Of a DNA stretch of 64,000 bases, positions 43,642 to 53,214 are shown piece after piece. How positions within the stretch are numbered: the first letter of the stretch is position 1; each line of letters begins with the position of its first letter. Under the pieces are notes generated by a model. The model saw only the letters and a program-made list of their open reading frames with translations, had not been told where the DNA came from and ran no database searches. Source of the DNA: Novosphingobium sp. BW1 (lineage in GTDB: Bacteria > Pseudomonadota > Alphaproteobacteria > Sphingomonadales > Sphingomonadaceae). The stretch is from NCBI RefSeq assembly GCF_008107685.1, contig NZ_VIRF01000063.1:124001-188000 (forward strand). The letters run 5' to 3'. The position numbers and the translations under genes were made by a program.

Positions 43642-43685
43642 GGGGGGCCTGGAAGGTAGGTCCGTCCAGGCTGCCCCCTTATTTT
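43642..43685 (+). terminator. Intrinsic terminator after the DUF4019 gene
   Basis: GGGGGGCCTGGA pairs with TCCAGG-CTGCCCCC (small bulge), followed by TTATTTT on the plus strand. It reaches the phaB stop codon. Confidence 0.65.
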
Positions 43686-44406
43686 AGTACATGTGCTGGC
43701 CGCCGTTGATCGACAGCGTCGAGCCGGTCACGAACTCGGCGTTTTCCGAGCACAGGAAGGCGACGCCGCGGGCGATCTCGTAGGCGTGGCCGAGGCGTCC
43801 GACCGGGATCTTCGCGACGATCTTTTCCAGTACCGGTGCGGGCACGGCTGCGACCATGTCGGTGTCGATGTAGCCCGGTGCAATCGCGTTGACGGTAACG
43901 CCGTACTTGGCACCTTCCTGGGCCAGCGCCTTGGTGAAGCCATGGATGCCCGACTTGGCTGCGGCGTAGTTGACCTGGCCGTACTGGCCGGCCTGGCCGT
44001 TGATCGAGCCGATGTTGACGATGCGGCCCCACCTGCGCTCGCGCATGCCCGGGAAGGTGGCCTTGGCCATGTTGAAGCACCCACCGAGGTTGATGCGCAT
44101 CACCTCGTTCCAGTCCTCGAAGCTCATTTTGTGGAGCACGCCGTCGCGGGTGATACCTGCGTTGTTGACGACGATGTCGACCGGACCGACTTCCTCGGCG
44201 ACCTTTGCCACGCCTTCCAGCGTCGCTTCGTGGTCGCCCACGTCCCACTTGTAGGCCGGAATTCCCGTCTTGTCGGTAAAGGCCTTGGCTTTTTCATCGT
44301 TGCCTGCGTAACTCGCAACAACCTTGTGGCCCCTGTCCTGCAGAGCCAGGGAAATAGCCTCTCCGATACCGCGGGTGCCGCCAGTAACAATCGCAACGCG
44401 TGCCAT
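43684..44406 (-). CDS. phaB: Acetoacetyl-CoA reductase
   Basis: NADPH-dependent SDR, 240 residues, that reduces acetoacetyl-CoA to (R)-3-hydroxybutyryl-CoA for polyhydroxybutyrate synthesis. Family features: VAIVTGGTRGIGEAIS, VVNNAGITRDGVLHKM, INGQAGQYGQVNYAAAKSG (catalytic YxxxK), VNAIAPGYIDTDMV, and the C-terminal INGGQHMY typical of PhaB. FabG is the close alternative, but QAGQYGQVNY and the INGGQHMY end favour PhaB. No phaA or phaC is adjacent. Confidence 0.92.
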   Translation of the reverse strand: MARVAIVTGGTRGIGEAISLALQDRGHKVVASYAGNDEKAKAFTDKTGIPAYKWDVGDHEATLEGVAKVAEEVGPVDIVVNNAGITRDGVLHKMSFEDWNEVMRINLGGCFNMAKATFPGMRERRWGRIVNIGSINGQAGQYGQVNYAAAKSGIHGFTKALAQEGAKYGVTVNAIAPGYIDTDMVAAVPAPVLEKIVAKIPVGRLGHAYEIARGVAFLCSENAEFVTGSTLSINGGQHMY

Positions 44407-44595
44407 ATTCAGCCTTTCGCTTTCGTGTGCATCCACGAAGCACATTGCTAAGAAAGGAATATGAATGCGGCAAGCTCAGTGTGGCGATATTTGCATTCGT
44501 CCTGGCGAATTGATGGTGCGACAAGTGCAACTGCGCTTGCGTGCCTGCGAATTATAGGCGGCTAGAGACCGCATTTCAACAATTTAGCAATAGTG

Positions 44596-45423
44596 TCAGA
44601 AGCTGAACTGGGTTCCGACATAAACCGCCTGGCTGTCCTGACGCCCATCGGTGAGCGGCTGCAGGCGTTCCCGGTCCTGCGAATAACGCACGCCCGCCGT
44701 CACGTTGAGGTTCTTGGCTACGCGGTACGCGCCGCCCAGGTCCACCTCGCCCTCGATCCCCGCGAACGTGCGCGGGGCACGCCCCGCCGCGCGCTTTTCG
44801 TCAATCGAGATGCGGGGGGTGAAGCGCGATTCCTTTTCCTCCTTGGTGCCCGGCGTCAGGCTGTAGGACTGGAGGTCGGGGAGGGCGGCTACGGAGCGCT
44901 TCTCCGAAGGCTTGACGAGTTCCTGTGCAAAGTTCTGGTATCCGCGCGACGTACCCAGGCTGAACGAGCTGGCGGCGATTTGCGGGTTGGCGGCCGCGCG
45001 CGGGCTTTCCGCCTTGGGCGCCTCGTAGCGCCCGCGCACGATGATCGCCTTGGCCGCAACCGGATCGTCGCGCACGACTACCAGCACCGAGCGTTCGGGG
45101 CGATGCGGCGTGCCGGCCGGAGTAAAGGCAAATTCGCCACCCTTGGCGAGCGAGCGCATGGCGACGGCGCGCGAGAGCGTTTCGCTGGTGGCCTGCGATT
45201 CCAACGAGTTCAGGCTTTCGCGTTGCGGATCTTCGCCATGGAACGACGCGGAAAAGGCCATGACCGCGCTGGGCAGCGCGAGCAGGCCGACTGATCCCGC
45301 CAGCAGGGCACCTGCCCGCACACCGCCGCGCGAAGCGGCCGGAGCTTCTGTCGGGGGGGCAGGGGTCTGCGCGGTCACGTCGAGGCACTCCCTTGGGATG
45401 GCCAGCGTACTGGCCTTGGTCAT
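44596..45423 (-). CDS. Hypothetical envelope protein with outer-membrane-type C-terminus
   Basis: No family recognised. The 275-residue product has a hydrophobic segment at about 40-58 (GALLAGSVGLLALPSAVMAF), a long polar stretch, and a C-terminal portion (about 215-275) with alternating hydrophobic residues (EGEVDLGGAYRVAKNLNVTAGVRYSQ) ending AVYVGTQFSF. A terminal Phe after alternating residues is the usual signal for barrel proteins. The size suggests a partial or small barrel. ATG 45423 is preferred. It is divergent from the DUF3576 gene. Confidence 0.6.
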   Translation of the reverse strand: MTKASTLAIPRECLDVTAQTPAPPTEAPAASRGGVRAGALLAGSVGLLALPSAVMAFSASFHGEDPQRESLNSLESQATSETLSRAVAMRSLAKGGEFAFTPAGTPHRPERSVLVVVRDDPVAAKAIIVRGRYEAPKAESPRAAANPQIAASSFSLGTSRGYQNFAQELVKPSEKRSVAALPDLQSYSLTPGTKEEKESRFTPRISIDEKRAAGRAPRTFAGIEGEVDLGGAYRVAKNLNVTAGVRYSQDRERLQPLTDGRQDSQAVYVGTQFSF

Positions 45424-45744
45424 TGCGTTTTGCTCTGGCACGCTTCTTCTTAACACAGTCTGGCCCGGAAGGGGAAATGGTGATCGCAACGGCGTGGCTC
45501 AAGAGGGAGTCCGAGGACGAGGGCCGGCCACCATTCATCGGGGGTTTACCGGCCAGCAGCTCTACAGGGCGCCAGATCCAGGCCCGCTCACGGCCTGGGC
45601 TGTCCCGCTTGCGGCAGCATCAAAGGCAAGGGCGCTCTTGCTCCGAGGCAATGGCGGTTATAGAGGCAATGCAACATGTCGGGGACCGCAGGGGCAACCT
45701 CTGGGCCGATCCCTGCCGACACAGATCAGGAACCGGGAAGTAAA
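45424..45744. other. Divergent intergenic region, no gene recognised
   Basis: About 320 bases between the hypothetical envelope gene (-) and the DUF3576 lipoprotein gene (+). Reading frames here lack family sequence. I see no clear hairpin or operator; it must hold promoters for both genes. Confidence 0.5.
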
Positions 45745-46212
45745 ATGACAGGCAGCACTGAATTCGGCCTTTTCGCCCCGCGCAAGACGATGACCGCCGC
45801 GGTATGCGTGGCCGCAGCCCTCGCGCTGGCCGGCTGTGGCGGCAAGAAGAATGACGTGTCGGGCGCGCTGGCGCCTTCGCATGTCACCACCATCGGCGTG
45901 AACAGCTACCTGTGGCGCGCGAGCCTCGATTCGCTCTCGTTCATGCCGCTGGTTCAGTCCGATAGCAATGGCGGCGTGATCATCACCGACTGGTACGTGA
46001 ACCCGGACAAGCCGAGCGAGCGCGTGAAGGTATCGGTGACGATCCTCGACCAGGACCTGCGCGCCGATGCGCTGCGTGTCTCGGCCGCGCGTCAGGTCCG
46101 CCAGGGCGATGGCTGGGTCGGTGCGCCGGTTCAGGCCGCGACCGTTCAGAAGCTGGAAAACGTGATCCTGACCCGTGCGCGCGACCTGCGCCGCGATTCG
46201 GTCGGCGGCTGA
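45745..46212 (+). CDS. DUF3576 lipoprotein
   Basis: A 155-residue lipoprotein (lipobox LALAGC) of the alphaproteobacterial DUF3576 family, function unknown, with GVNSYLWRASLDSLSFMPLVQSD-type sequence and a TDWYVNP block. ATG 45745 has the signal peptide soon after; an earlier in-frame start is less likely. It is the first gene of the conserved cluster DUF3576-leuS-lptE-holA, whose order suggests envelope-linked co-expression. Confidence 0.88.
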   Translation: MTGSTEFGLFAPRKTMTAAVCVAAALALAGCGGKKNDVSGALAPSHVTTIGVNSYLWRASLDSLSFMPLVQSDSNGGVIITDWYVNPDKPSERVKVSVTILDQDLRADALRVSAARQVRQGDGWVGAPVQAATVQKLENVILTRARDLRRDSVGG

Positions 46213-46321
46213 TCCGGCCCTACGCCGGCCCAAGCCGACTTTCGAAAGGTCCCCTGCGAGGGGGCCTCCACCATAAAAGAACGCAAGGGCCGCAAGGGTC
46301 CTTGCAGGAGACCAGACTGAA

Positions 46322-48847
46322 ATGACCGAGCGGTTCGACCCGGCGCAGGCGGATGTCCGCTGGCAGGCAGCGTGGGACGAAGCCCAGTGCTTCAAGGCGG
46401 ACGACACCTCGACGAAGCCGCGCAGCTACGTCCTGGAGATGTTCCCCTATCCTTCGGGCCGCATCCATATCGGTCACGTGCGCAACTACACGATGGGCGA
46501 CGTCCTTGCGCGTTACAAGCGCATGCGCGGCCATGAGGTGCTCCACCCGATGGGCTGGGACGCGTTTGGCATGCCGGCTGAGAACGCGGCTATGGAAAAG
46601 GGCGTCCATCCGGGCGGCTGGACGCGCGACAACATCGCCAACATGAAGGCGCAATTGAAGCGCCTGGGCTTCGCGCTCGACTGGTCGCGCGAGCTTGCCA
46701 CCTGCGAGCCCGAATATTACGGCCACGAGCAGGCGCTGTTCCTCGACATGTATGCGCACGGCCTTGTCTACCGCAAGGAATCCGCAGTGAACTGGGACCC
46801 GGTCGACATGACCGTGCTCGCCAACGAGCAGGTCATCGACGGGCGCGGCTGGCGCTCGGGCGCGCTGGTCGAGAAGCGCAAGCTCAACCAGTGGTTCCTC
46901 AAGATCACCGACTTTGCCGACGAACTGCTCGAGGGGCTTGGCAGCCTCGACAAGTGGCCCGAGAAGGTCCGCACGATGCAGGAGAACTGGATCGGCAAGA
47001 GCCAGGGCCTGCAGTTTCGCTTCGACCTTTCGGACGGCGGCCTGGTCGAAGTCTATTCGACCCGGCCCGACACCATCTTTGGCGCCAGCTTCGTCGCGGT
47101 CGCGGCCGATCACCCGATCGCGCAGGGCGTGGCCAGAGACAACACCGCGGCGCAGGAATTCATCGCCGAGTGCAAGCGCGGCGGCACCACCGCAGCCGAG
47201 TTGGAAACCGCCGAGAAGCTGGGCTTCGACACCGGGATCACCGCGAAACACCCCTTCACCGGGGCAGAGCTTCCGGTGTTCATCGCCAACTTCGTGCTGA
47301 TGGACTACGGCACCGGCGCGGTCATGGCTGTTCCGGGCCACGACCAGCGCGACTTCGAGTTCGCCACCAAGTACGAACTGCCAATCCTGCGCGTCGTCGC
47401 GGCCAATGCCGAGGACGCCGACACGCCCTTCTCGGGCGAAGCGGAAGCCGGCGACGGCATTCTTGTCCACTCCGACTTCCTTAACGGCATGAGCGTGGCC
47501 GAGGCCAAGGCCGAGGTCATTCGCCGTGCCCAGGACGGAGGCTGGGGCGAAGGCAAGACGGTGTGGCGCCTGCGCGACTGGGGCATCTCGCGCCAGCGCT
47601 ACTGGGGTACGCCCATCCCGTTCATCCATTGCGAGGTCTGCGGCGTGGTGCCGGTGCCCAAGAAGCACCTGCCCGTCACGCTCCCCGAGGACGTCGATTT
47701 CCAGACGCCGGGCAACCCGCTCGAACGCCATCCGACCTGGAAGCATGTCGACTGCCCGCAGTGCGGCCATGCGGCGCGGCGCGAGACCGACACGCTCGAC
47801 ACCTTTGCCGATTCTTCGTGGTATTTCCTGCGTTTTGCCAGCCAGCCCGGCGACAAGCCTTTCGACAAGGAAGCTATCGCGAAGTGGCTCCCGGTCGAGC
47901 AGTACATCGGCGGCATCGAGCACGCGATCCTGCACCTGCTCTACGCCCGTTTCTGGACCCGCGCGCTCGCGCGCATCGGCCTTGTTGATGTGAAGGAGCC
48001 GTTCGCCAGCCTGTTCACGCAGGGCATGGTCACGCACGAGGTCTATTCGCGCAAGGAAGGCGGGCGCGATGTGTTCTTCGCGCCGTCCGAGGTCGATGTG
48101 GGGCAGGACGGGGACAAGCGCGTCGCCACCTTGAAGGCCGATGGCTCGACCATCGAGGTCGGCAAGGTCATCAAGATGTCCAAGTCGAAGAAGAACGTGG
48201 TCGACCCTGACGAGATCGTCGCGACGTACGGCGCCGACGCGATTCGCTGGTTCATGCTGTCCGACAGCCCGCCCGAGCGCGACCTGCCCTGGTCGGAAGC
48301 CGGGATCGAGGGCTGCGCGCGCTTCGTGCAGCGTCTGTGGCGGCTCTTTGCCCAGTTCGACGCTGGCGCTGAAGGGGCCGACAAGACGCTCGACCGCAAG
48401 CTGCACCAGACCATCGCGGCGGTGGCTGACGACATCGAATCGCTCGGCTTCAACAAGGCCGTCGCGCGCATTTACGAGCTGACCGGCGCGGTCGAGAAGG
48501 CCAAGCCTTCGGCAAGCCGCTCGACCGCTATCCGTGAACTCCTGCTGCTCATCGCTCCGATGATGCCGCATCTGGCCGAGGAAGCCTACGCTACCTTCGG
48601 CAAGGGCCTCGTCGCCGAAGCGCTCTGGCCCGAAGTCGACCCGGCGCTTCTGGTCGAGGACGAGGTGACCATCGCGGTTCAGGTCAAGGGCAAGCTGCGC
48701 GATACGCTGACGGTGGCCAAGGGGGCGTCGAAGGACGACCTCGAGGCGCTTGCGCTTGCCAGCGAGAAGGTCCAGCGTGCGATCGATGGCGCTGAAATTC
48801 GCAAGGTGATCGTCGTGCCCGACCGTCTGGTCAATATCGTCGCGTGA
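46322..48847 (+). CDS. leuS: Leucine-tRNA ligase
   Basis: Class I synthetase of 841 residues. HIGH appears as [12 protein letters not shown] (about 43-54). The sequence then has [13 protein letters not shown], the CP1 editing domain ([39 protein letters not shown]), a zinc-type Cys pair region (CEVCG, CPQCGH), [13 protein letters not shown] in the 620 region, and an anticodon-binding C-terminus. Intact. It lies 109 bases after the DUF3576 gene. lptE overlaps its end by four bases. Confidence 0.97.
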   Translation: MTERFDPAQADVRWQAAWDEAQCFKADDTSTKPRSYVLEMFPYPSGRIHIGHVRNYTMGDVLARYKRMRGHEVLHPMGWDAFGMPAENAAMEKGVHPGGWTRDNIANMKAQLKRLGFALDWSRELATCEPEYYGHEQALFLDMYAHGLVYRKESAVNWDPVDMTVLANEQVIDGRGWRSGALVEKRKLNQWFLKITDFADELLEGLGSLDKWPEKVRTMQENWIGKSQGLQFRFDLSDGGLVEVYSTRPDTIFGASFVAVAADHPIAQGVARDNTAAQEFIAECKRGGTTAAELETAEKLGFDTGITAKHPFTGAELPVFIANFVLMDYGTGAVMAVPGHDQRDFEFATKYELPILRVVAANAEDADTPFSGEAEAGDGILVHSDFLNGMSVAEAKAEVIRRAQDGGWGEGKTVWRLRDWGISRQRYWGTPIPFIHCEVCGVVPVPKKHLPVTLPEDVDFQTPGNPLERHPTWKHVDCPQCGHAARRETDTLDTFADSSWYFLRFASQPGDKPFDKEAIAKWLPVEQYIGGIEHAILHLLYARFWTRALARIGLVDVKEPFASLFTQGMVTHEVYSRKEGGRDVFFAPSEVDVGQDGDKRVATLKADGSTIEVGKVIKMSKSKKNVVDPDEIVATYGADAIRWFMLSDSPPERDLPWSEAGIEGCARFVQRLWRLFAQFDAGAEGADKTLDRKLHQTIAAVADDIESLGFNKAVARIYELTGAVEKAKPSASRSTAIRELLLLIAPMMPHLAEEAYATFGKGLVAEALWPEVDPALLVEDEVTIAVQVKGKLRDTLTVAKGASKDDLEALALASEKVQRAIDGAEIRKVIVVPDRLVNIVA

Positions 48848-49353
48848 GGACTCTTCGCGCCTTTGCCGCCGCGCTTGCGCTGGCCGTTCCGCTGGCCGGA
48901 TGTGGCCTCTCGCCGATGTATGCGGGCGGCGGCAGCGGGGAGGTCGCGCGCGGCCTTTCCGACATCCAGGTCGCCGCGATAGAGGGGCGTGCGGGCTGGC
49001 TCTTGCGCAACGCGCTGATCGACAAGATGGGCGAGCCGCCGGCGGGCACCACGCCGCGCTACCGGCTCGACGTGCGCCTCGATGACCAGCTCGAAGGCTT
49101 TGGTCTCCTTTCGGACGACACCATCGGGCGCGAGCGGCGTACCTTGCGCGCGCGCTTCCAGCTGGTCGACACGGCTAGCGACGAGATCGTCGTCGACGCG
49201 ACTGCGGGCTCGGATGCGGGCATCGACGTGGTCTCCTCCGACTACGCCACCATCGCGGCCGAGCAGCGCGCTTTGGAGAACCTGGCCAAGGACGTCGCCG
49301 ACCGCATCGTAACCAATCTCGCGCTGCGCCTGCGCGACGATGCACGTCCGTAA
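48844..49353 (+). CDS. lptE: LPS assembly lipoprotein LptE
   Basis: A 169-residue outer-membrane lipoprotein (lipobox PLAGC near residue 20) that plugs the LptD barrel and helps put LPS in the outer leaflet. The sequence has the family-typical LSPMYAGG after the Cys and the beta strands that follow. Identity rests on short motifs plus position: leuS-lptE-holA is conserved. The GTG start at 48844 overlaps the leuS stop (GTGA). Confidence 0.88.
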   Translation: MRTLRAFAAALALAVPLAGCGLSPMYAGGGSGEVARGLSDIQVAAIEGRAGWLLRNALIDKMGEPPAGTTPRYRLDVRLDDQLEGFGLLSDDTIGRERRTLRARFQLVDTASDEIVVDATAGSDAGIDVVSSDYATIAAEQRALENLAKDVADRIVTNLALRLRDDARP

Positions 49354-49359
49354 GGTCCC

Positions 49360-50415
49360 GTGAAGGCCACTCAGAAGGACTTCGCCTCGGTTGCGGCCCG
49401 GGTCGCGCGTGAGGCCCGCCTGTTCTTCTTGTGCGGGCCTGACGAATCGGGCGCGAGCGATGCGGCCGCGAAGCTCATCTCGCTCCTGGACGATCCGGGC
49501 GAACGTATCGAGATGAGCGGGGCGGAGCTTCGCCGCGATCCGGTGCGCCTGGGCGATGAGGCCCGCTCGACCTCCCTGTTCGGCGGCACCCGGCATATCT
49601 ACGTACGCGCGCAAGGCGACGAGGCGCACGATGCGGTCAAGACCCTGATTGAGAATGAGGTCGAGGGTTGCCCGGTCCTGATCGTGGCGACCGGCGCAAC
49701 CGACAAGTCGCGTACGGCCAAGCTGCTGGCAGGGCGCGGCGATGCGCTGGTGGGCATGTTCTACCCGCCCGATCTTTCCTCGGTGACCACTACGGTGCGC
49801 ACGCTGGCCAACGGGGCTGGGCTCAAGATGGGGAGCGAGGTCGCGCAGCGCATTGCGCGCGCGGCGGGGCTCGATACGCGTCTTGCGCGCTCCGAGGTCG
49901 AGAAGCTGGCGCTCTATCTCGATGCCGTGCCCGAGGCTCCGCAGGCGGTGACGATGGAGGCTCTCGATGCGATTGGCGCCTCGACCGAGGACGATGCCTT
50001 CGGTCCACTCGTCGACACGATCTTGGGCGGCAAGCGGGAGCTGCTTGCCTCCGAACTCAAACGCATGCACGACCTGCAGATCAATCCGGTGGGGCTGTTG
50101 CTGGCGTTGGAGCGGCGTGTGGCCCAACTCGCCGCACTCAATGCGCAACTGGGGGCGAACGGTGATGTGGGGGTTCTGCTCGAATCCGAGGCCAAGGCGC
50201 GCCGCGTGTTCTGGAAAGACAAACCGGCCCTTGCGCAGCAATTGCGAGTCTGGCGCGGTCCGCGTCTTGACCGTCTCGTGTCGCGTCTTGTTGCGCTGCA
50301 CCAAAATCTCCTGTCCAATAGTCAGGATTCAGAGCTTTTGTTGGCCGATGGTCTCGTGCGAATTGCCCGAATGGCGATAGGATCTACAAAGCAACGCGTA
50401 AGCAGAACCACTTAA
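49360..50415 (+). CDS. holA: DNA polymerase III, delta subunit
   Basis: Clamp-loader subunit that opens the beta clamp. The 351-residue protein fits the family: an N-terminal RecA-like domain (ARLFFLCGPDESGASDAAAKL, SLFGGTRHIYVRAQGDE, VLIVATGATDKSRTAKLLA), then a helical C-terminal domain (GGKRELLASELKRMHDLQINPVGLLLALERR, LLSNSQDSELLLADGLVRIA). The start is a GTG at 49360, six bases after lptE. It is probably the last gene of the leuS cluster. Confidence 0.92.
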   Translation: MKATQKDFASVAARVAREARLFFLCGPDESGASDAAAKLISLLDDPGERIEMSGAELRRDPVRLGDEARSTSLFGGTRHIYVRAQGDEAHDAVKTLIENEVEGCPVLIVATGATDKSRTAKLLAGRGDALVGMFYPPDLSSVTTTVRTLANGAGLKMGSEVAQRIARAAGLDTRLARSEVEKLALYLDAVPEAPQAVTMEALDAIGASTEDDAFGPLVDTILGGKRELLASELKRMHDLQINPVGLLLALERRVAQLAALNAQLGANGDVGVLLESEAKARRVFWKDKPALAQQLRVWRGPRLDRLVSRLVALHQNLLSNSQDSELLLADGLVRIARMAIGSTKQRVSRTT

Positions 50416-50537
50416 GGTTTTTCGATTGCTACTTGGAGGCCATGGGGACTATACGTATTGCGTTGCAGCATTACCGTCTTCGAACTAACGCAGGGGGGCA
50501 GGGCAAGGTGAAGCTGGCTGTCAGGAGTGCCAAATCC

Positions 50538-51938
50538 ATGAATGCGCCGTTTGCGCCACGTGCCATGCTCTACACCTCGCCGGAGCAAGGGGTTAGCCCC
50601 GTTGCGCCGGCTCTCGTGCGGCGGCGCTTGCAGTGTTACCTGGGCATCATGCTCGGCGACATGCTGGCGATTGCAATCGGTTTCGCGGTGATCGGCTGGG
50701 CCATTCACGGGCAGGTCGGGTTCTCGCGGGCGCTCGTATATGGACAGCTGGTCCTTCCCATTTTTCTGACACTGGCCCTCTACAACGGCAGCTATTCGCT
50801 TACCACGCTGCGCAACGCCTGGTCCGGTGTGGCCCGCACGATGATGGCGATGACTCTGTCGGTGGCTGTCGCGGTCTTCGTGCAGTTCCTTATCCGTCCC
50901 TCCGGCGAACTGCCCCGTCTCGCCTTTGTCCTTGGTTCCGTCACGGCGATGATCCTGATGGCCGTTTCGCGTCGTCAGATGCGAGCCCTGGTCCGCTGGC
51001 GCTGCGGCGCCCAGGTGCTCAACGAACTGGTCATTGACGATGGCGGCCCCAAAGTCGATTTCCCCGGTGCCATTCGCGTTTCGGCCACCGCGATGGGGCT
51101 ACGTCCCGATCTCAAGGATCCCGATGCGCTTGACCGTTTCGGTCTGGTGCTGCGCAATATCGACCGCGTGATTGTAAGCTGTCCGGTCGGCCGCCGTGCG
51201 GAATGGGCAATGATGCTCAAGGGCGCCAACGTCGATGGTGAAGTGCTCGACGATGTCGTTGTGCGTCTCGGCGCGCAGGGGGCCAGGGTTTCGGGCCAGC
51301 ATGGTCTCCTCTTGGTTTCGGCAGGGCCGCTGGGGCTGCGTGAGCGGGCGATCAAGCGCATGTTCGACCTCGCCTTCGCGGGCACCGCCATCTTTGCGCT
51401 CTCCCCGCTTCTGATCGTGATTGCGCTGGCCGTGAAGTTCTATGACGGAGGCTCGGTGCTCTTCGTCCAGCGGCGCATGGGCCGCGGTAACCGCTTCTTC
51501 AACATGTACAAGTTCCGCTCGATGACGGAAGCCTTGTGCGATGCTGACGGCAACCAGTCGGCCTCGAAGAACGACCAGCGTATCACTCCGGTCGGAAAGT
51601 TCATACGCAAGACCAGCATCGACGAGTTGCCCCAGCTCTTCAACGTGCTCTTGGGTGACATGAGCCTTGTCGGCCCACGCCCCCACGCGACGGGCTCGCT
51701 GGCGGGCGACAAGCTGTTCTGGGAGGTAGACCTGCGCTACTGGCAGCGCCATAGCCTCAAGCCGGGTCTGTCGGGCCTTGCGCAGGTGCGCGGCTATCGC
51801 GGGGCGACCGACAAGGAATCGGATCTCGTCAATCGCCTGCAGTCGGACCTTGAATACCTCGAAGGCTGGACGATCATGCGCGATGTGCAGATCATCTTCC
51901 TCACCTTGCGCGTGCTGGTCCATGATCGCGCGTTCTAA
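50538..51938 (+). CDS. Polyprenyl-phosphate hexose-1-phosphate transferase (exopolysaccharide initiation)
   Basis: A 466-residue inner-membrane enzyme that starts exopolysaccharide synthesis by moving a sugar-1-phosphate to undecaprenyl phosphate. It has four N-terminal membrane helices (about 40-150), a middle soluble region, another membrane segment (DLAFAGTAIFALSPLLIVIALAV) and a bacterial sugar-transferase domain. The latter shows VLFVQRRMGRGNRFFNMYKFRSM, KFIRKTSIDELPQLFNVLLGDMSLVGPRPH and LKPGLSGLAQVRGYRG. ATG 50538 follows AGGAG; ATG 50433 or 50442 in frame are alternatives. Which sugar is unknown. Only this gene of such a cluster is here. Confidence 0.92.
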   Translation: MNAPFAPRAMLYTSPEQGVSPVAPALVRRRLQCYLGIMLGDMLAIAIGFAVIGWAIHGQVGFSRALVYGQLVLPIFLTLALYNGSYSLTTLRNAWSGVARTMMAMTLSVAVAVFVQFLIRPSGELPRLAFVLGSVTAMILMAVSRRQMRALVRWRCGAQVLNELVIDDGGPKVDFPGAIRVSATAMGLRPDLKDPDALDRFGLVLRNIDRVIVSCPVGRRAEWAMMLKGANVDGEVLDDVVVRLGAQGARVSGQHGLLLVSAGPLGLRERAIKRMFDLAFAGTAIFALSPLLIVIALAVKFYDGGSVLFVQRRMGRGNRFFNMYKFRSMTEALCDADGNQSASKNDQRITPVGKFIRKTSIDELPQLFNVLLGDMSLVGPRPHATGSLAGDKLFWEVDLRYWQRHSLKPGLSGLAQVRGYRGATDKESDLVNRLQSDLEYLEGWTIMRDVQIIFLTLRVLVHDRAF

Positions 51939-51961
51939 GCGCGCGTTCAGCCAGGCACACG

Positions 51962-52008
51962 CACGAAAAAGCCCGCCGGGTCGCCAGGACCGGGCGGGCT
52001 TTTTCGTG
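51962..52008. terminator. Bidirectional intrinsic terminator
   Basis: CACGAAAAAGCCCGCC(GGGTC) pairs with (GACC)GGGCGGGCTTTTTCGTG. It stands between the convergent sugar transferase and lptA, with T-runs on both strands. Confidence 0.9.
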
Positions 52009-52024
52009 GCCGTATCGACCGTGG

Positions 52025-52546
52025 TCAGTTGGACGACTTGGGCACGTTGAACGTGCCCTGCACGCGCCCGCCCGAGGCCGAGGAGACGCCGGTCTTGAGA
52101 TCGACCACGAACCGTCCCCCGCGCAGCGTGTCGGTGCTGCCGCGTTTGAGCGAGGCGTTGCCGACCATGGTGATGATACGCTTGTTGAAGTCGTAGACCG
52201 CCACGTCGCCGGTGGCGACTTCGTCGCGGCGGGTCACGCGCACGCCGCCGGTCGCGGTGATACGCTGGACCTCGAGGCGCTCGGCGTTGGTGAAATTGAC
52301 CACCGTGCGCGCGGCCTTGAGCGTCAGTCCAGCCTGTCGGATGTCGACATTGCCGGTGAGGACGACGCGGTCCTCACGGTCCTGCAGTTCGATCTTGTCG
52401 GCCGAAAAGTCGACCGGTGCGTCGCTGTTGTGGCCTTCGAGGGCCTGCGCCCCGATCCTCTGGGAGGCGACAAGGCCGCCTGTTGCCAGGATCGCGAGGG
52501 CAAGGGCCGAACGCAGCGCAAGGGAGGGCAGGCGAACGGACGTCAT
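52025..52546 (-). CDS. lptA: LPS transport periplasmic protein LptA
   Basis: A 173-residue exported protein of the OstA/LptA family, forming the periplasmic bridge that carries LPS. It has a signal peptide (1-34), then the beta-jellyroll (DFSADKIELQDREDRVVLTGNVDIRQAGLTLKAAR, DEVATGDVAVYDFNKRIITMVGNA). lptC is directly upstream with four bases of overlap. lptB, often next, is absent: a terminator follows. Confidence 0.92.
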   Translation of the reverse strand: MTSVRLPSLALRSALALAILATGGLVASQRIGAQALEGHNSDAPVDFSADKIELQDREDRVVLTGNVDIRQAGLTLKAARTVVNFTNAERLEVQRITATGGVRVTRRDEVATGDVAVYDFNKRIITMVGNASLKRGSTDTLRGGRFVVDLKTGVSSASGGRVQGTFNVPKSSN

Positions 52547-53193
52547 TGGGGTATCTCCAGCTTGCTGCCGGGGGTCATCCGCAGCTTGGCATTGCCTTCA
52601 AGGGTTACGGTGCGCGCTTCGAGGTCGGCCTGCATGGTCTCGGCCTTGAAGGTACCGCTGGGTACCCGGCCTTCGACGCCGCCGGATCCGTGCGCGAGCT
52701 TGGATGCGATATCGACCGAGACGTTGTTTGCGGTCATGTGGTAGCCATCGCTCGCGGCGAAATCGACTGGTCCATCGACGTCGAGGAGGTCCTCGTCGTA
52801 GTTGTAGCGCCCGCGCGGGGCGGCGATCTCGCCCGGCCCGTCGCTGAGCGCGATCCGGGCGGCAAGGTCGAACATCTCGACAATGGGACTGGCTGCACTT
52901 TCCTGTACGGCGGTGCCTGCCGTGACGGTGAAGTCGCGCCCCCGGTCGTCCTTGCCGCTGTAGGCGGCATCGTCGACCGAGAGGCGGTTTTCAGTGACCT
53001 CGACCTTGTTGCGGTCGAGCAGGAAGCTGACTTCGCCACGCGGGCTGAGCGGCACGAGGATCATCACTGCCGCAACCACGCCGATCGCGGCGGGCAGGGC
53101 CTTCACCAGAAAACCCACCAGGCGGTCGTGCGAGCCGCCGGGCGCGGCAAGGTGCCGGCGGCGGTTGCGGATTTGTCTGGCTTCCTCAGACAT
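52543..53193 (-). CDS. lptC: LPS export system protein LptC
   Basis: A 216-residue inner-membrane protein with one N-terminal helix (about 30-50; VKALPAAIGVVAAVMILVPL) and a periplasmic LptC fold (LDRNKVEVTENRLSVDDAAYSGKDDRGRDFTVTAGTA, and repeating beta strands). It takes LPS from LptBFG and gives it to LptA. It overlaps lptA by four bases and follows the RNase D gene, as is common in alphaproteobacteria. Confidence 0.9.
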   Translation of the reverse strand: MSEEARQIRNRRRHLAAPGGSHDRLVGFLVKALPAAIGVVAAVMILVPLSPRGEVSFLLDRNKVEVTENRLSVDDAAYSGKDDRGRDFTVTAGTAVQESAASPIVEMFDLAARIALSDGPGEIAAPRGRYNYDEDLLDVDGPVDFAASDGYHMTANNVSVDIASKLAHGSGGVEGRVPSGTFKAETMQADLEARTVTLEGNAKLRMTPGSKLEIPQ

Positions 53194-53214
53194 GGGCGCG
53201 TGGTTCCTGCAGCG

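Noticed and set aside
46220..48571. Long open frame on the minus strand opposite leuS
   Set aside because: Same cause: the plus strand is an intact leucyl-tRNA synthetase and the antisense product has no recognisable domain.
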